Numbered from the stretch's first letter, positions 22,884 through 33,649 are shown. The stretch: DNA of 64,000 bases from Locusta migratoria (GCA_026315105.1 CM048745.1:545593358-545657357), one strand, 5' to 3'. The notes: generated by a model not told the origin, from the sequence alone. Translations and numbers: made by a program.

Positions 22884-23297
22884 GAGTGTTGTCCTTAGGA
22901 TAAGTAGACTGTAAGCCTAAGGACTGATAACCATAGTAGTTACGTCCTTTAGATTTACAAACATTGGAACATTTGCACTACATGGTTAACAAAATAATGC
23001 CTCCCCAGACCATATTCACAGTACATACGGGGGATGGCTTCAACTGTCGCCAGTAAATTGTAATTATGGACACCTTTTCGCTTTCCTTTGAATAGTTTTC
23101 TAAGAATTTTAATAACTGTTAAATATAAGCCTGGACTTTAATAAAAGGGGGTGAGCTCCATCAGATTCCATATCAGATCTTTTTAATGTTTTGACATTAC
23201 ACATAAGGATGGAATTTTAAATTGCGCAAGCAGTCATGCCCTTCAATGCGGCGGCATTTCATAGTCGCAGCGGACCTGTTCTTTGAAACATTATATT
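22490..23297. repeat. Long imperfect inverted repeat (foldback element)
   Basis: The left arm (22490-22760) and right arm (23001-23297) are reverse complements with substitutions and indels. Outer ends share CAGGTCCGCTGCGACT; inner ends share GAAGCCATCCCC and ATGGTCTGGGGAG; AGACCAGGCTTAT (left) pairs with AGTCCAGGCTTAT in between. Arms are about 270-300 bp and the original loop was short. A SINE (22778-22975) lies in the loop. No coding capacity. It could be a foldback/MITE-like DNA element. Confidence 0.8.
22778..22975 (+). mobile_element. SINE, subfamily B-like, in loop of foldback
   Basis: Plus-strand copy with B-box relic GGATCGAGTACTCC, a long (TG)n (22847-22879) and the tail TTTACAAACATTGGAACATT. 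Flanks CACTATGTGG (22768-22777) and CACTACATGG (22976-22985) are a probable TSD with two mismatches. Confidence 0.8.
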
Positions 23298-23831
23298 AAT
23301 TTCGACGAGATATAAAAAGCAGTGGTAAATAAATATTAAGCACAAAAAAAGGGAAAAAACAGACCGTTACCAAGAGAAACGGTACAAGAGAACATTACGA
23401 CAAGTGCAATATTTGCACCAGCCGAATAAAAATACCTGCCGCCCCAAAACGCAGCAACATCATCAGAAAATTGTAACAGGGGAAATGTATAAAATACGTC
23501 AGTTACATTCCGCGGACTTATCCACTACAAAAGCAACAGGAAACGTTGAATTGGGGGCGTGAACACACCTCGCAAACATATGGATGGCATTAGTATTAAG
23601 ACTCACGACGATCAACATTTTATGCTGGTTGTAGTTATAGTGATTATTTGACTATATCCTTGGATTTTATCTAGTATAAAATTCAGATCATAAATCGCAA
23701 CAAAGACTGATTTTCAATTCAAACATGGATTCGCTGTTGCTACATCAAGGCAACGAACGTTGGAGTAACATGTACCAAAAGTAAGCCCTACCACAGTCTA
23801 ACATAAGAGTCGCGACCATCACTGGTGTACC
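23298..23831. other. Unassigned AT-rich DNA
   Basis: Nothing recognised. Confidence 0.45.
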
Positions 23832-23842
23832 GACGGCTGGAC

Positions 23843-23892
23843 TGATGACCCCGTAGTTAAGTCCCTTAAGCTTAACAAACATTTGAACATTT
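23843..23892 (+). mobile_element. Extremely 5'-truncated SINE A (50 bp)
   Basis: Only the last 50 bp of subfamily A (TGATGACCCCGTAGTTAAGT to AAACATTTGAACATTT). It is still flanked by an 11-bp near-perfect TSD GACRGCTGGAC (23832-23842 and 23893-23903), so it is an insertion, not a relic of a longer copy. Confidence 0.85.
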
Positions 23893-23903
23893 GACAGCTG
23901 GAC

Positions 23904-24456
23904 GACACTAGCGCTGCAAGCGGTGAGCAAGGGTGCCGCCTGTTATCGTCATATACATAGTATGGATAACACTTTATTTTAGCACCCTTTTCTACGTAAA
24001 TCACGGTGTGATTGTTTCAGTTTAGAATCGAGGGCGTTAGGCTGATATCAAACGGAAAAGATGAAGCTAAAAATAAACAGAAGTGGAACTAAAACAGATG
24101 AATGAAATGACGAAACCACGTACCTACTAACGCATGAATACATGCCGATCCGAATATTTTTGCAGGTTTCCGCATTGAAATCCAAATAATTTACATCAAG
24201 ATACATAAACTGTTATAAGCGTGGCACTGTTGCTTCAACATAAACGTGTATGACACACAATTTCCTTTTCGTTTCGTTCTGTGTTTCACATTTTACCACA
24301 CCTGTTAATAAAACAACGACTTTCTTCTTTATTATTGTCTTGTGTCAGATGAGATGCTTGCAACTAACAGATGAAATACGGTTAAAAGTATTGGCGTTGT
24401 TACGCTAACGCGGAATTTTTCAGAAAATAAAACGGACGAGAATGACCGCTGACCAG
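23904..24456. other. Unassigned DNA
   Basis: Nothing recognised. Confidence 0.4.
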
Positions 24457-24540
24457 TGGCGGACTAAGGAGGGAGGGGGGGGGGGGGTCGGACCGCCCCG
24501 GGCCTCCGGTCTTGGGGGGGCCTTCAAATATCTGGAAAGG

Positions 24541-24601
<61 letters not shown>
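24457..24601. mobile_element. Fragment of CAGTGGCGGA-ended repeat with T58 tract
   Basis: Starts with CCAGTGGCGGACTAAGG, continues through a G-run (24475-24487) and ends in a pure run of 58 T (24544-24601). The reverse complement of its body matches 52725-52800, including an adjacent A-tract. The two are copies of one family whose end resembles hAT termini. GCTAACGC occurs at 24404-24411 and again at 24602-24609, possibly a TSD, but no second terminal repeat is visible. Confidence 0.45.
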
Positions 24602-24604
<3 letters not shown>

Positions 24605-24820
24605 AACGCATGAACGCATTGAGCTAAATCCATGCCCGATTCCAAATAGCATGAAAAAACCCAATATAAGCTACGAGTAGCACGATTTACAATGAACGAA
24701 ATACCGCCACGTCACTAGTGTCCCCTGCTGGCCACTTGGCGCGCTGCTATGGCGGTGGGTAATGGAAATTCGCTCGAGTGTCGTGACTGGTATGTTAGAC
24801 TGTGGTCTTACGAAGAATTC

Positions 24821-25020
24821 AAAAATGTTCAAATGTTTGTTAAGCTTAAGGGACTTAACTACGGGGTCATCAGTCCCTAAACTTACAAACTACTTATGAA
24901 CTACCTACAACTAAAGACGGCACAAATATCCATGCCCGAGGGGGGATTCGAACCCCCGACCATAGTGGCCGTGCAGACCGTGACTGAAGCGCCTCAGTCC
25001 CCTCAGCCACCGCGGCCGGC
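24821..25020 (-). mobile_element. tRNA-derived SINE, subfamily A, full length
   Basis: Minus-strand, complete from GCCGGCCGCGGTGGC to the tail, with B box GGTTCGAATCC. The flanks share only AGAATT, so the TSD is short or eroded. Confidence 0.95.
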
Positions 25021-25139
25021 TGAGTAGAATTAAAGAGAACGTCTGTGACATGGTAGCATCGAGCGAAAATCGTTTTGGCTTCACCTCCTAGATAGGCTCT
25101 CATTGACTACTGGCATGACGCGCTTCATTGGGAGGAAGG

Positions 25140-25500
25140 AATTTTTTGCTCGGGATATAAGGACTACTCTGTAGGACTCCTCCACTGTGCCGGAGATGAA
25201 GTGTGTGTCTGTGTGGGGGACGAGGGTCCCCGCACCATCCGTCTTCGCCCTCCTCTCCCCTCCCCTCCTACCACTGCAGTCGTCGCCCGGGGCGACACTT
25301 CCGGGTGAGCGGCTCGCTCTGCGCCAGGTGCGCTCCTCGCCACTGTGCTTCTGACCCCGGTCTCCCGCCCGCCGCCGACAGCTGCCACTGCTGAGCCACC
25401 CTCGGCGTTCGCGAAGTTATACTCGTCCCTTGCTAGGCGCTCAGTAACTTTTTGTAGCTTCACAACTTGTCCGTTCCAGTACAATCAGCGGAGGGCAGAA
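25140..25500. other. GC-rich block with TATA-like start
   Basis: GGGATATAAGGACTACTC near 25153 is followed by a GC- and CpG-rich stretch. No open frame has a domain. It could be a promoter-like or LTR-derived fragment; the sequence does not decide this. Confidence 0.25.
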
Positions 25501-25520
25501 GTGGGGTCCTGAATGTTGTC

Positions 25521-25720
25521 GCCGGCCGCAGTGGCCGAGCGCTCTGCGGCGCGTCAGTCACTGTCTGCACGGCCGCTACGGTTAGGGGTTCGAATCCCCC
25601 CTAGGGGAAGGATGTTAGTGTCGTCTTTAATATAAGGTAATTCATAAGTAGTTTGTAAGTTTAGGGACTGATGACCCCGCAGTTAAGTTCTTTAAGCTTA
25701 ACAAGCATCTTAACATTTTT
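25521..25720 (+). mobile_element. tRNA-derived SINE, subfamily A variant, with TSD
   Basis: Plus-strand copy, head GCCGGCCGCAGTGGCCGAGC, B box GGTTCGAATCC, tail AACATTTTT. TSD TGAAWGTTGTC (25510-25520 and 25721-25731, one mismatch). Confidence 0.93.
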
Positions 25721-25869
25721 TGAAAGTTGTCTGTCGGTATCTGACGTTTAAAACGGACATCTTGGGCTTCTAAGTTGTTATGTAAAAGTACGCGAAGAAT
25801 TTCCACATTTCTGATGATGGAGGCAAAATCCGTCGAAACCGGTTGACAAGTGAAAATGTATGGTCTCTT

Positions 25870-25873
25870 AAAA

Positions 25874-25940
<67 letters not shown>
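25870..25940. repeat. A-run plus (AT)n microsatellite
   Basis: 13 A followed by about 29 AT units. An upstream CTGATGATGGAGG and GTCGAAACCGG (25814-25845) resembles the termini of hammerhead-bearing elements but lacks the right geometry. Confidence 0.95.
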
Positions 25941-25947
<7 letters not shown>

Positions 25948-26213
25948 AAAATAAAAAAATAAAACGAAGAAAAAAAAAACCGTTTCGGACCTTTTGATAA
26001 GTATGGAAGTGCGATTACTCATGTCAATCACATCGCGATTACGGGCAGGATGGGGTTCACGCCTGAGCCTCATGACGCGCACTAGCAGGGTATTTCGTGT
26101 TTTTCAAGCTTCCATTTCTCGTCGCAATATCTCGGAATGTAATTGGAATATTGCGATGCAATCAACGCCATTGTTTATGTGATTCGTCATGCTATGGATT
26201 GCTGAAGAAAAAA

Positions 26214-26399
26214 TACAGGCTGTTCTTAAAAAAAACATAACTTTGTGTTAAAAAACCCATTTGCTTTCGTTTTAGAATGTTTTCAAATATGTACATTCAT
26301 GGGCTCTAGCCGTACATTGATACCGGTGAAAGTCGTTTTCCAATAGCTGTTCTTGTTCCAGAAATTTTTGGGTGGACAAGATAGCTGGGACACCCTGTA
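26214..26399. mobile_element. Small MITE-like element
   Basis: The ends TACAGGCTGT and ACACCCTGTA form an imperfect terminal inverted repeat (one mismatch in 10), flanked by A/T. About 186 bp, no coding capacity. Similar CAGGGTG-type ends occur at 33149 and 43710. Inference from termini only. Confidence 0.45.
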
Positions 26400-26439
26400 T
26401 AAATTGGACCTTACACTACTACCTGTTTGGGCGCAGTCG

Positions 26440-26790
26440 AGACTATGGCGAAATTTGGTGTGGAGTCGTCGCACATTAGCGCAAATGGGCGGTGGGGTCT
26501 CCGGCGCCTGCAGCCCCGCTATGCTGAGTGCCATTAGCCTCCCCTGCCCTGCTGCTCAGCACTGCCCCTCGGGCGGCAGATGGCCTGCTCCCCTCTGCAA
26601 CATGCTACAAAAGGGTTAATCAGGCCGGGGAGCTGCAGCTGCAGCCGCGGGGAGTCCCCGAATAATTGGCAACTGCAGCGCCGCGTGGGAGGCGCCAGGG
26701 GTGGACACTCTGCCAAACCCAAGCCCCTAACAACGCTCGGGCCGCTCACCGCCACACTGTGCAGCGTGCGTCCGATATTTTCAATAAGGG
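26440..26790. other. GC-rich block
   Basis: GC-rich, with several CTGCAG palindromes. Overlapping open frames on both strands have no domain. Unassigned. Confidence 0.3.
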
Positions 26791-26844
26791 AGGTGGCTCG
26801 ATCTGGCAACAACATCCGCTGGTTCAAGGGCTGGGATCTGAACT

Positions 26845-27132
26845 TTCTACATCTACATCTACATTCATATTCCGCATGCCACCCTATGGTGTGTGACGGA
26901 GGGTATCCTGAGTATCACTATCTGTTCTCCCTCCTATTCCAGTCAAGTATTGTTCACGGAAAGAAAGATTGTCGGTATGCCTCTGTGTGGGCTCTAATCT
27001 CTCCGATCTTCTTCATATTCGCAAGATATACGTAGGAGGGAGCAATATACTGCTAGACTCCTCGGTAAGGGTATGTTCTCGAAACTTCGACAGAAGCCCG
27101 TGCCGACACAGAGCGTCTCTCCTGCAGAGTCC
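26845..27132 (-). mobile_element. LINE 3' end (CR1/Jockey group)
   Basis: The plus strand begins TCTACATCTACATCTAC, the reverse complement of a TAGATG tail. Then come TGTGACGGAGGGTATCC and a block also found in the longer copy at 27408. Only the terminal 290 bp are present, so it is a strongly 5'-truncated insertion. Confidence 0.85.
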
Positions 27133-27407
27133 TGATGGTTGTTGCAATGTTAACATCTTGAAAGAGCTAACAATAATCTTCCTAGTGGCTGATCTGTAGG
27201 GAATTTTTAACGGTACTGTGAATGCCATTGCTCCTTATAAGCAAGCTTCATCATGGCCTATCGGTATTGCACGCTAAACCTTATTATCGGTAACAATAAA
27301 CCTCACTTTATTCGTATATTGTAACAGAATGATGTACAGATCAAAATAACTATACTTTAACGGTTAACAATTTTGATACATTTTTCGGGCAGTCATAGCA
27401 ATCTATT

Positions 27408-28410
27408 TCTACATCTACATCCATACTCCGCAAGACACCAGACGGTGTGTGGCGGAGGGTACCTTGAGTACCACTATCGGTTCTCCCTCTTGTTCCAGTC
27501 ACGTATTGTTCGCGGAAAGAAAGATTTTCGGTATGTCTCTGTGGGGGCTCTAATCTCTCCGATCTTATCTTCATGATCTCTTCGTGAGATATACGTAGAA
27601 GGGAGCAATATACTGGTAGACTCCTCGGAAAGATGTTCTCGAAACTTTGACAAAAGCCCGTACTGAGTGACACAGCGTCTCTCCTGCAGAGTCTTTCACT
27701 GGAGTTTATCGATCATCTCCGTAACGCATTCACGATTACCAAATGATCTTGTAACGATGCGAGCTGCTCTCCGTTGGATCTTTTCTACTTCCTCTATCAA
27801 CCCCAACTGGTACGGATCCCACACCGGTGAGTAGTATTCTAGCTGTGGGCGAACAAGTGTACTGTAACTCACTTCCTTTGTTGTCGGACTACATTTCCTT
27901 AGGATTCTTCCAATGAATCTAAGTTTGGCATCTGCTTTACCGACGATTGATTTTATATGATCGTTCCATTTTAAATCACTCCTAATGCATACTCCCAGAT
28001 AATTTATGGAATTAATACTTCCAGTTGTTGACCTGCTATAGTGTAGCTAAATGACACAGGATCATTCTTTCTATGTATTCGCAGCACATTGCACTTGTCT
28101 ACATTGAGATTCAATACGCCATTCCCTGCACCGTGCGTCAATTAGATGGAGATCCTCCTGCATTTCAACACAAATTTCCATTGTTACAACCTCTCTATAC
28201 CCTACAGTATCGTCCGCAAAAAGGCTCAGTGAACTTACGAATTCATCCGCAAGGTCATATATATTTATCGTGAACAGCAACGAACTCATGACACTCCTCT
28301 GTGGCACACCTGACATCACTCTTACTTCTGAAGACTTCTCTCCATTGAGAATGACCTTCTTACAAGGGACACCTTTGATATCGAACGCTCGAAATCGCAC
28401 GAATAACAAG
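27408..28410 (-). mobile_element. CR1/Jockey-group LINE with RT, decayed
   Basis: Minus-strand copy from its (TAGATG) tail to a 5' truncation near 28410. Reading the minus strand gives SGVPQRSVMSSLLF (the usual PQGS changed to PQRS), the intact catalytic FADDTV (frame 28071-28409), and downstream, in other frames, VWDPYQLGLIEEVEKIQRRA. Stops and frameshifts show it is dead. Same family as the 26845 fragment, and near it in the same orientation, but it carries about 700 bp more. Confidence 0.9.
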
Positions 28411-28628
28411 CGACCATAAAATGGTGTTGTGCGTCATTACTATGAAAAACAGCGCAATTATCTGCCAGCGCCACTACATAGTGGCTTAGTGTAACTGCAC
28501 TAACTAGATCTCCAGTTGCATGAGTGGTATAGCTGCAGTACGTATTTGTCTTTTGGAGTGTTCGCATATGAGTTACTCTGCAAACTGTATACATTGCAGT
28601 GATATCGTGAAGAAAAATAAAATAAAAA

Positions 28629-28763
28629 AAATGTTCACATGTTTGTAGAGCTAATGGGACTTAACTACAGGATCATTAGTCCCTAAACCTACAAACTACT
28701 TACTAACTAGCTAATACTAAAGACGGCACAAACATCCAAGCCCGAGGTGGGATTCGAACCTCC
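28629..28763 (-). mobile_element. SINE, tail-side part, interrupted by LINE
   Basis: Minus-strand subfamily A relative: tail AATGTTCACATGTTTGTAGAG, GGACTAATGATCC block, B box GGTTCGAATCC. It stops at the B box where an I-type LINE sequence begins. The missing head appears at 29359-29390 beyond the LINE. Confidence 0.75.
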
Positions 28764-29358
28764 TGTGGGTACCTGCTAACGAGGCTGCTGACGCCGCGGC
28801 CAAGGCTGCAACTCTCTTACCTCGGACAGCTACGTACTGTGTCCCACTGAATGATATTCGAGGGGCTCTTTCACGTCGCCTTATATCGTCGTGGCATAAT
28901 GTATGGTCCTCGCTTACAACTAATAAGCTTAGAACCATTAAACCGCTCCCGGTGGCTTGAATGACCTCCTCAACCCTCTCGCGACGAAAAGAGGTCATCT
29001 CTTTGCGGATCGGTCATTGCCGGTTCAGACACTGCCACTTGCTAACTGGTGACCCAGCACCGTTATGTTCCTGTGGTCACCCGCTGACGGTGTTTTATTG
29101 TCTTCTTCAAACTTCTGTTCGGATTTCACTGAATTTACCGGATACACTGGAAGAAATTTTAGCTGATGACGCACGAGCTGTTGCTCGAGTATAGAATTTT
29201 TATCAACTTGACCAATTTGTCAAAGGACATTTAGCTCTCCCCTTTGTTGTATTTTATCCTATGTTTTAGCTGTTTTTATATAGGCCTATTATCCTATTAT
29301 TTTGATTCGGGCACTAATGACCTCAGCAGTTGTGCACCCTAAAACCATTAAAAAAAAT
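28764..29358 (+). mobile_element. I-type LINE, C-terminal ORF2 fragment
   Basis: Plus-strand translation gives VPANEAADAAAKAATLL, the end of an RNase H domain with its last Asp present. Next come NDIRGALSRRLISSWHNVW, NKLRTIKPLPV, a stop (about 28956) and SRRKEVISLRIGHCRFRHC. A Cys-rich CSCGHPLTV and LPDTLEEILADDARAV follow. This order is the C terminus of I/R1/LOA-type LINE proteins. The 3' end CACTAATGACCTCAGCAGTT then ACCATTAAAAAAAA closes it. It splits a SINE. Confidence 0.8.
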
Positions 29359-29390
29359 CGCCGCAGACTCCTCGGCCACCGCGGCCGGCG
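29359..29390 (-). mobile_element. SINE head fragment, partner of 28629-28763
   Basis: CCTCGGCCACCGCGGCCGGC is the 5' end of subfamily A on the minus strand. Without its tail this cannot be a normal insertion; it is explained if the LINE at 28764-29358 landed inside one SINE. Confidence 0.7.
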
Positions 29391-29481
29391 AAAATTAATC
29401 CTAGGCATATGGTCCAAATGTTAGGGACCAAGTTGCGACATGTTCAATATTGAAATGACATCGGGGCTAGTTCACGAATGA

Positions 29482-30318
29482 ATTACGTTGTTGTTGTGGT
29501 CTTCAGTCCGCAAACTGGTTTGATGCAGCTCTCATGCTACCCTGTCCTGTGCAAGCCTCTTTATCTGAGAATACGTTCGGCAATCTACATCCTTTTGAAT
29601 ATACTTACTGTATTCGTCCCTCGGTCTCCCTCTACGATTTTTACCCCACACACTTTCCTAGACGTTTCCTCCATGTCTCAGAACGTGTCCTACCAATCGA
29701 TCCCTTACTTTAGTGAGAATATGCCAGAAACTCCTTTTCTCCCAAATTCTGTTGAGCACCTCCTCATTAGTTACGTGATCTACCCATCTAATTTTCATCA
29801 TTCGTCTGTAGCACCACATTTCAAAAGCTTCTATCATATTTTTGTCTGATCTCCTTATCGTCCACCTTTCAGTCCCATACAATGCTACCATCCAGACAAA
29901 TGCTTTCAGAAAGGACTTCCTAACATTTAAATTAATATTGGATGTTAACAAGTTTCGCTTCTTTAAAAACGCTTTTCTTCCCGTAGCCATTCTGCATTTT
30001 ATATCTTCTTTACTTCGACCATCAGAAGTTATCTTGCTACCCAAAGAACAAAATTCATCTACTACTTTTATTGTCTCATTACCTAATCTAATTCATCCAG
30101 CATCGCCTTTCTGACGCCACATTTCATTATCCTCGTTTTACTCCTGTTGATGTTCATCTTATACCCTCTTTTCAAGACACTGTCCATTCCATTCAATTGC
30201 TCTTCCAGATCCGTTGCGGTCTCTGACAGAATTACTATGTCATCGGCAAACCGCTAAACTTTTATTTCTTCTCTCTGAACTTTAATTCCCTCTCCAAATA
30301 CAAAACAATAATTCACAA
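29482..30318 (-). mobile_element. RTE-type LINE, 3' part, decayed
   Basis: Minus-strand reverse transcriptase relic: GIKVQREEIKV, stop, RFADDIVILSETATDLEEQL, NINRSKTRIM, another stop and frameshift. A 128-codon frame (29658-30044) then has GSKITSDGRSKEDIKCRM, LTSNINLNVRKSFLKAFV, ALYGTERWTI, FEMWCYRRMMKIRWVDHV and VGHVLRHGG. This succession is characteristic of the RTE/BovB clade thumb region. The 3' tail reads ACAACAACAAC on the minus strand near 29490. The 5' end is truncated near 30318. Confidence 0.9.
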
Positions 30319-30824
30319 ATATAATGGCGACAACACAGAAGTACGCGGCTTTACATTGGATAGGTATACGGAATTTGAAGGACAGGAGGAATCACTGAAG
30401 CTGTCTCTTCAAACAGTACACGGCATTTATCTCCAGAGCGACAGGAACATAACGAATGCGAAAGTTATTTTGGAATGTGATATCGTGGCTTGAGTGGCTT
30501 CTGACTGCACCAGTCGAGCTGTGAAAGTAGCTGCTGTGGTGCGGGTGAAAGACGGACTTGAGGAATGCGTGCCAATAGTTCCACTGCTAGTGACAGGTCC
30601 GCAACTGTTTGTGTTGAGAGTTCTCAGCTCACAAACCCTTATATTTGAGCTGCGGTCACTGTACGCTCTACCAATGCTGCACTTAGAATACGGCGACCTT
30701 GGCGGAGGTCTGCGATGCGTGGACGCCTCGTCTACGTGTATAAGAATTGACGCAGCACGTCCATCTTGTGTCACAGTTCTGCGAAACGACCATTCCGCCA
30801 GTCGGAAGCCCACATTTAGGCTCC
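30319..30824. other. Unassigned DNA
   Basis: A 151-codon plus-strand frame (30494-30949) runs into the following SINE and has no domain. I do not regard it as a gene. Confidence 0.4.
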
Positions 30825-30834
30825 TTGTAATTTC

Positions 30835-31039
30835 ACGCAGTGGTGGAGTAGCCGAGCGGTCTAAGGCGCCTCGCTGCGGAGCGCGCGATTGCTCGCCGTC
30901 GGAGGTTCGAGTCCTCCCTGGGGCATGGGTGTGTGTGTGTTGTCCTTAGGTTAGTTTACCTTAGTTTAAGTAGTTTGTAAGCTACGGACTCATGACGACG
31001 CAGTTTGGTACAATAGATTTACAAACATTTGAACATTTT
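30835..31039 (+). mobile_element. tRNA-derived SINE, subfamily B, full length with TSD
   Basis: Good reference copy of subfamily B: GTGGAGTAGCCGAGCGGTC, B box GGTTCGAGTCC, (GT)n, tail ACATTTGAACATTTT. TSD TTGTAATTTC (30825-30834 and 31040-31049). Confidence 0.96.
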
Positions 31040-31235
31040 TTGTAATTTCGCTCAGCTGACCGTAGAAACAACGGGCGAGTCTTTGTGGTATGGCGCCTCT
31101 TTCCTTCATACGTTGATGTCACACTGAGCCCTATGATTGCAAACATCCTCTCTTAAAGGGTACACACAGATAGTGCTCTGACAGCTATTTCACTGAGCTC
31201 TCTATGTTTGAGCCCAAGTACTTTCCTTGTAAACT

Positions 31236-31426
31236 CAAATGTTTGTTAAGCTTATGGGACTTAACTACGGGGTCATCAGTCCCTAAACTTACAAACTACT
31301 TATAAACTATCTTATACTAAGGACGTCACAAATATCCATACCCGAGGGGGGATTCGAACCCCCGACCGTAGTGACCGTGCAGACCGTGACTGAAGCGCCT
31401 CAGTCCCCTCGGCCACCGCGGCCGGC
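31236..31426 (-). mobile_element. tRNA-derived SINE, subfamily A, with TSD
   Basis: Minus-strand, nearly full length. Perfect 11-bp TSD CCTTGTAAACT (31225-31235 and 31427-31437). Confidence 0.97.
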
Positions 31427-31437
31427 CCTTGTAAACT

Positions 31438-32972
31438 ATCCCTTCATTGATAACTAGATCTTTGGCCCTAGTTTTGACGGCACATTTGGTGGGAATTCTC
31501 CGAGTTTTACATTCGACAGTGTGCCTAAAATTTGTTGTATAATAAATTGGAACTCTGGAACTGCTTGTGTGAATAAATTAAAGTCCAATACGGCTGAAGA
31601 TTTACATTTCTAAAGCAAATTAATCTATAACCTCCCACAGGAAACGGTGCATTGTCAACGTAGTTCGCATAATTTTTTTCTTGGTTGAATGTCTGACTCA
31701 CCTCATGAGAGAGCCATCCTCAAATGTCAAAAATAAAACTGGAAAATAAAATAAATGGAACAGTCACTTATTATTTGTTGACTACCAGTCGTACCTGAAT
31801 GAGCCACCTTTATGTCGAATAAGAAAAAATAATAACAATATCTTTTTTTTTTACTTTTTTTTTTACCAATTTCTAAAGGCGACATAGGTCTTCACAAAAC
31901 CTCATACTTACATCATCCCACACAGATTCGTATTATAGCAAGATCTGAAGACGGCTTACTATTCGATTTTTCGAGTTCAAATTCCGGAAAAAAATAAAAT
32001 TAATAGAGAAAAATTAAAAAATTAAAATAAAAAACCGACTATTTGTTACTTCGCGGTGTTCTTAGAATCAGCAAACTAAATACTAACAGACCTCTTCTCC
32101 ACTTTGATCGTGTCGATCAATAAAAAACATTTAAAATATCCCTAAACAACATCCAATAGTTTATCGGTAGAGGTCGGTTTACCTACGTTTTCCGGTGGTC
32201 GGATTTGTATAAGTATATATACAGAGTTGTAGGAATTAAGTTAATTATTTGTTATTCGGGACTCGGAAACCTAACTATTTTCCTCGTTACTTTGCAAAGT
32301 TGTTTAAGAGAGAAATTCATCTTAATGAATAGATTATTTACCGTAAGAACTGAGAAACCTGTCTACCGGAGTGGCGATTTTAGAGTCCATTAAGTTATCG
32401 CGAAGAGCAGAAGGCTATATAAATGCTTCGAATCGTCCTACCACTCGTTTTCGCAGGTATTCATCAGTAGCAGATAATGTTTCATCGCGTCACCTGACAT
32501 GACAACCAATCACGCTAATGGATGACTTTTTTTTTTTAGAACGATTAATAAGTCAGAATCAACGCTTCAACTCATTATTCGCCGATCGGTACTCATATTA
32601 ACATGTAAAAACATTAACTAATTATTCAAGCGCTTTTCGTAACTCTGTAATATTTAACAGCGTAATGTACGCTGCGGGGTGTCACAAAAGAATAGCGACA
32701 CGGTTATAAAGCGGTTTATTTACTTTCTGTGTGTATGTGTGTGTGTTTACATTCACTGACGCGGCTGAATACCCCCGTGCTCGGACGGGCAGACGCGGGG
32801 GTTAGCGAAATTTCGCGTGATACACTGCCTATCAGCGCAGCTTTTGTGACGGCAGACAACGCTGGACGGCCTGTCAGGACAACAGCCAAACAAAGGACTG
32901 CAGACAGGTGCACGCGCCGCGCGGGGAGGCGCAGACCGTGCGCCGAAACAGCCTCTGAGTAATGGGGCCCGC
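31438..32972. other. Unassigned DNA
   Basis: AT-rich to about 32660, then GC-rich (32750-32960). No recognised coding region. Overlapping open frames at 32716-32994 on both strands reflect composition. Confidence 0.4.
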
Positions 32973-33042
32973 GGGTACAACACCGCCGTAGCACTTTCGA
33001 AGGTGACCTGTCTCCGACTTAATTATTACAAACTTACCTGTC
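32973..33042 (-). repeat. Inverted-repeat partner of MITE right end
   Basis: About 70 bp that are the reverse complement, with roughly seven differences, of 33550-33620. The best-conserved core is CCTGTCTCCGACTTAATTAT. The partner lies inside the MITE at 33149-33642, so this is a fragment of a second copy in the opposite direction. Confidence 0.8.
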
Positions 33043-33148
33043 TACATCATTTCCCTACCAGATGTGCCGTAAAATAAGCCACGGCTGTAAGTTGTACACA
33101 TGATGTGTCTGTTCTTTCGACTATGCCTGGAAGAACTGACACCACATT

Positions 33149-33642
33149 TACAGGGTGTTTCACTAAGTATGTTTGCCTCTGTAACTTATAATAGGTGACG
33201 GGAAACTTTAATGCGGTAGGTCAACACAAGAAATGTTACACTTTCTGCAGAGCTATGAACATAGCTTATTGTATCATTTTCCAAAGAGTTACAGCACAAA
33301 GATATAATTTTTTAAATGGAACAATAGTTTTTTCTATCGTGCATTGGATTCGTTGAAACCAGCTGCGTTCAAATCACTTTAAACTACATTCCTATCACTG
33401 TTAGTTTTGGAGCTACAACCCTTCAGAGTTTATGGGGCGGAGGCTACGACAGCGTATCTGACTGGCTGGTAGTCGTGAGACAGTGGGCCGTGCCCCAGGG
33501 GATAGACACTCGGGCAATCAGCTACGCTATCGCAGCAGCCGCCCCCGGAAGGCAGGTAAGTTTGTAATAATTAAGTCGGAGACAGGTTACCTTGAAAAGT
33601 GCTACGGTGGTGTTTTACCCTCACTCAGTGAAACACCCTGTA
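33149..33642. mobile_element. MITE with 16-bp terminal inverted repeats
   Basis: Perfect terminal inverted repeats TACAGGGTGTTTCACT (33149-33164) and AGTGAAACACCCTGTA (33627-33642), with TA at both outer ends. 494 bp, no coding capacity. The interior is homologous to 59182-59447. Ends and TA suggest a Tc1/mariner-type non-autonomous element; the superfamily is inference. Confidence 0.8.
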
Positions 33643-33649
33643 TATATGA

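Noticed and set aside
25814..25845. Hammerhead candidate CTGATGA ... GTCGAAACCGG
   Set aside because: Core words are present, but stem II is not adjacent to GAAA and stem I does not pair. Kept only as a possible relative.
30494..30949. 151-codon plus-strand frame
   Set aside because: It runs into a subfamily B SINE and ends by translating the tRNA head.
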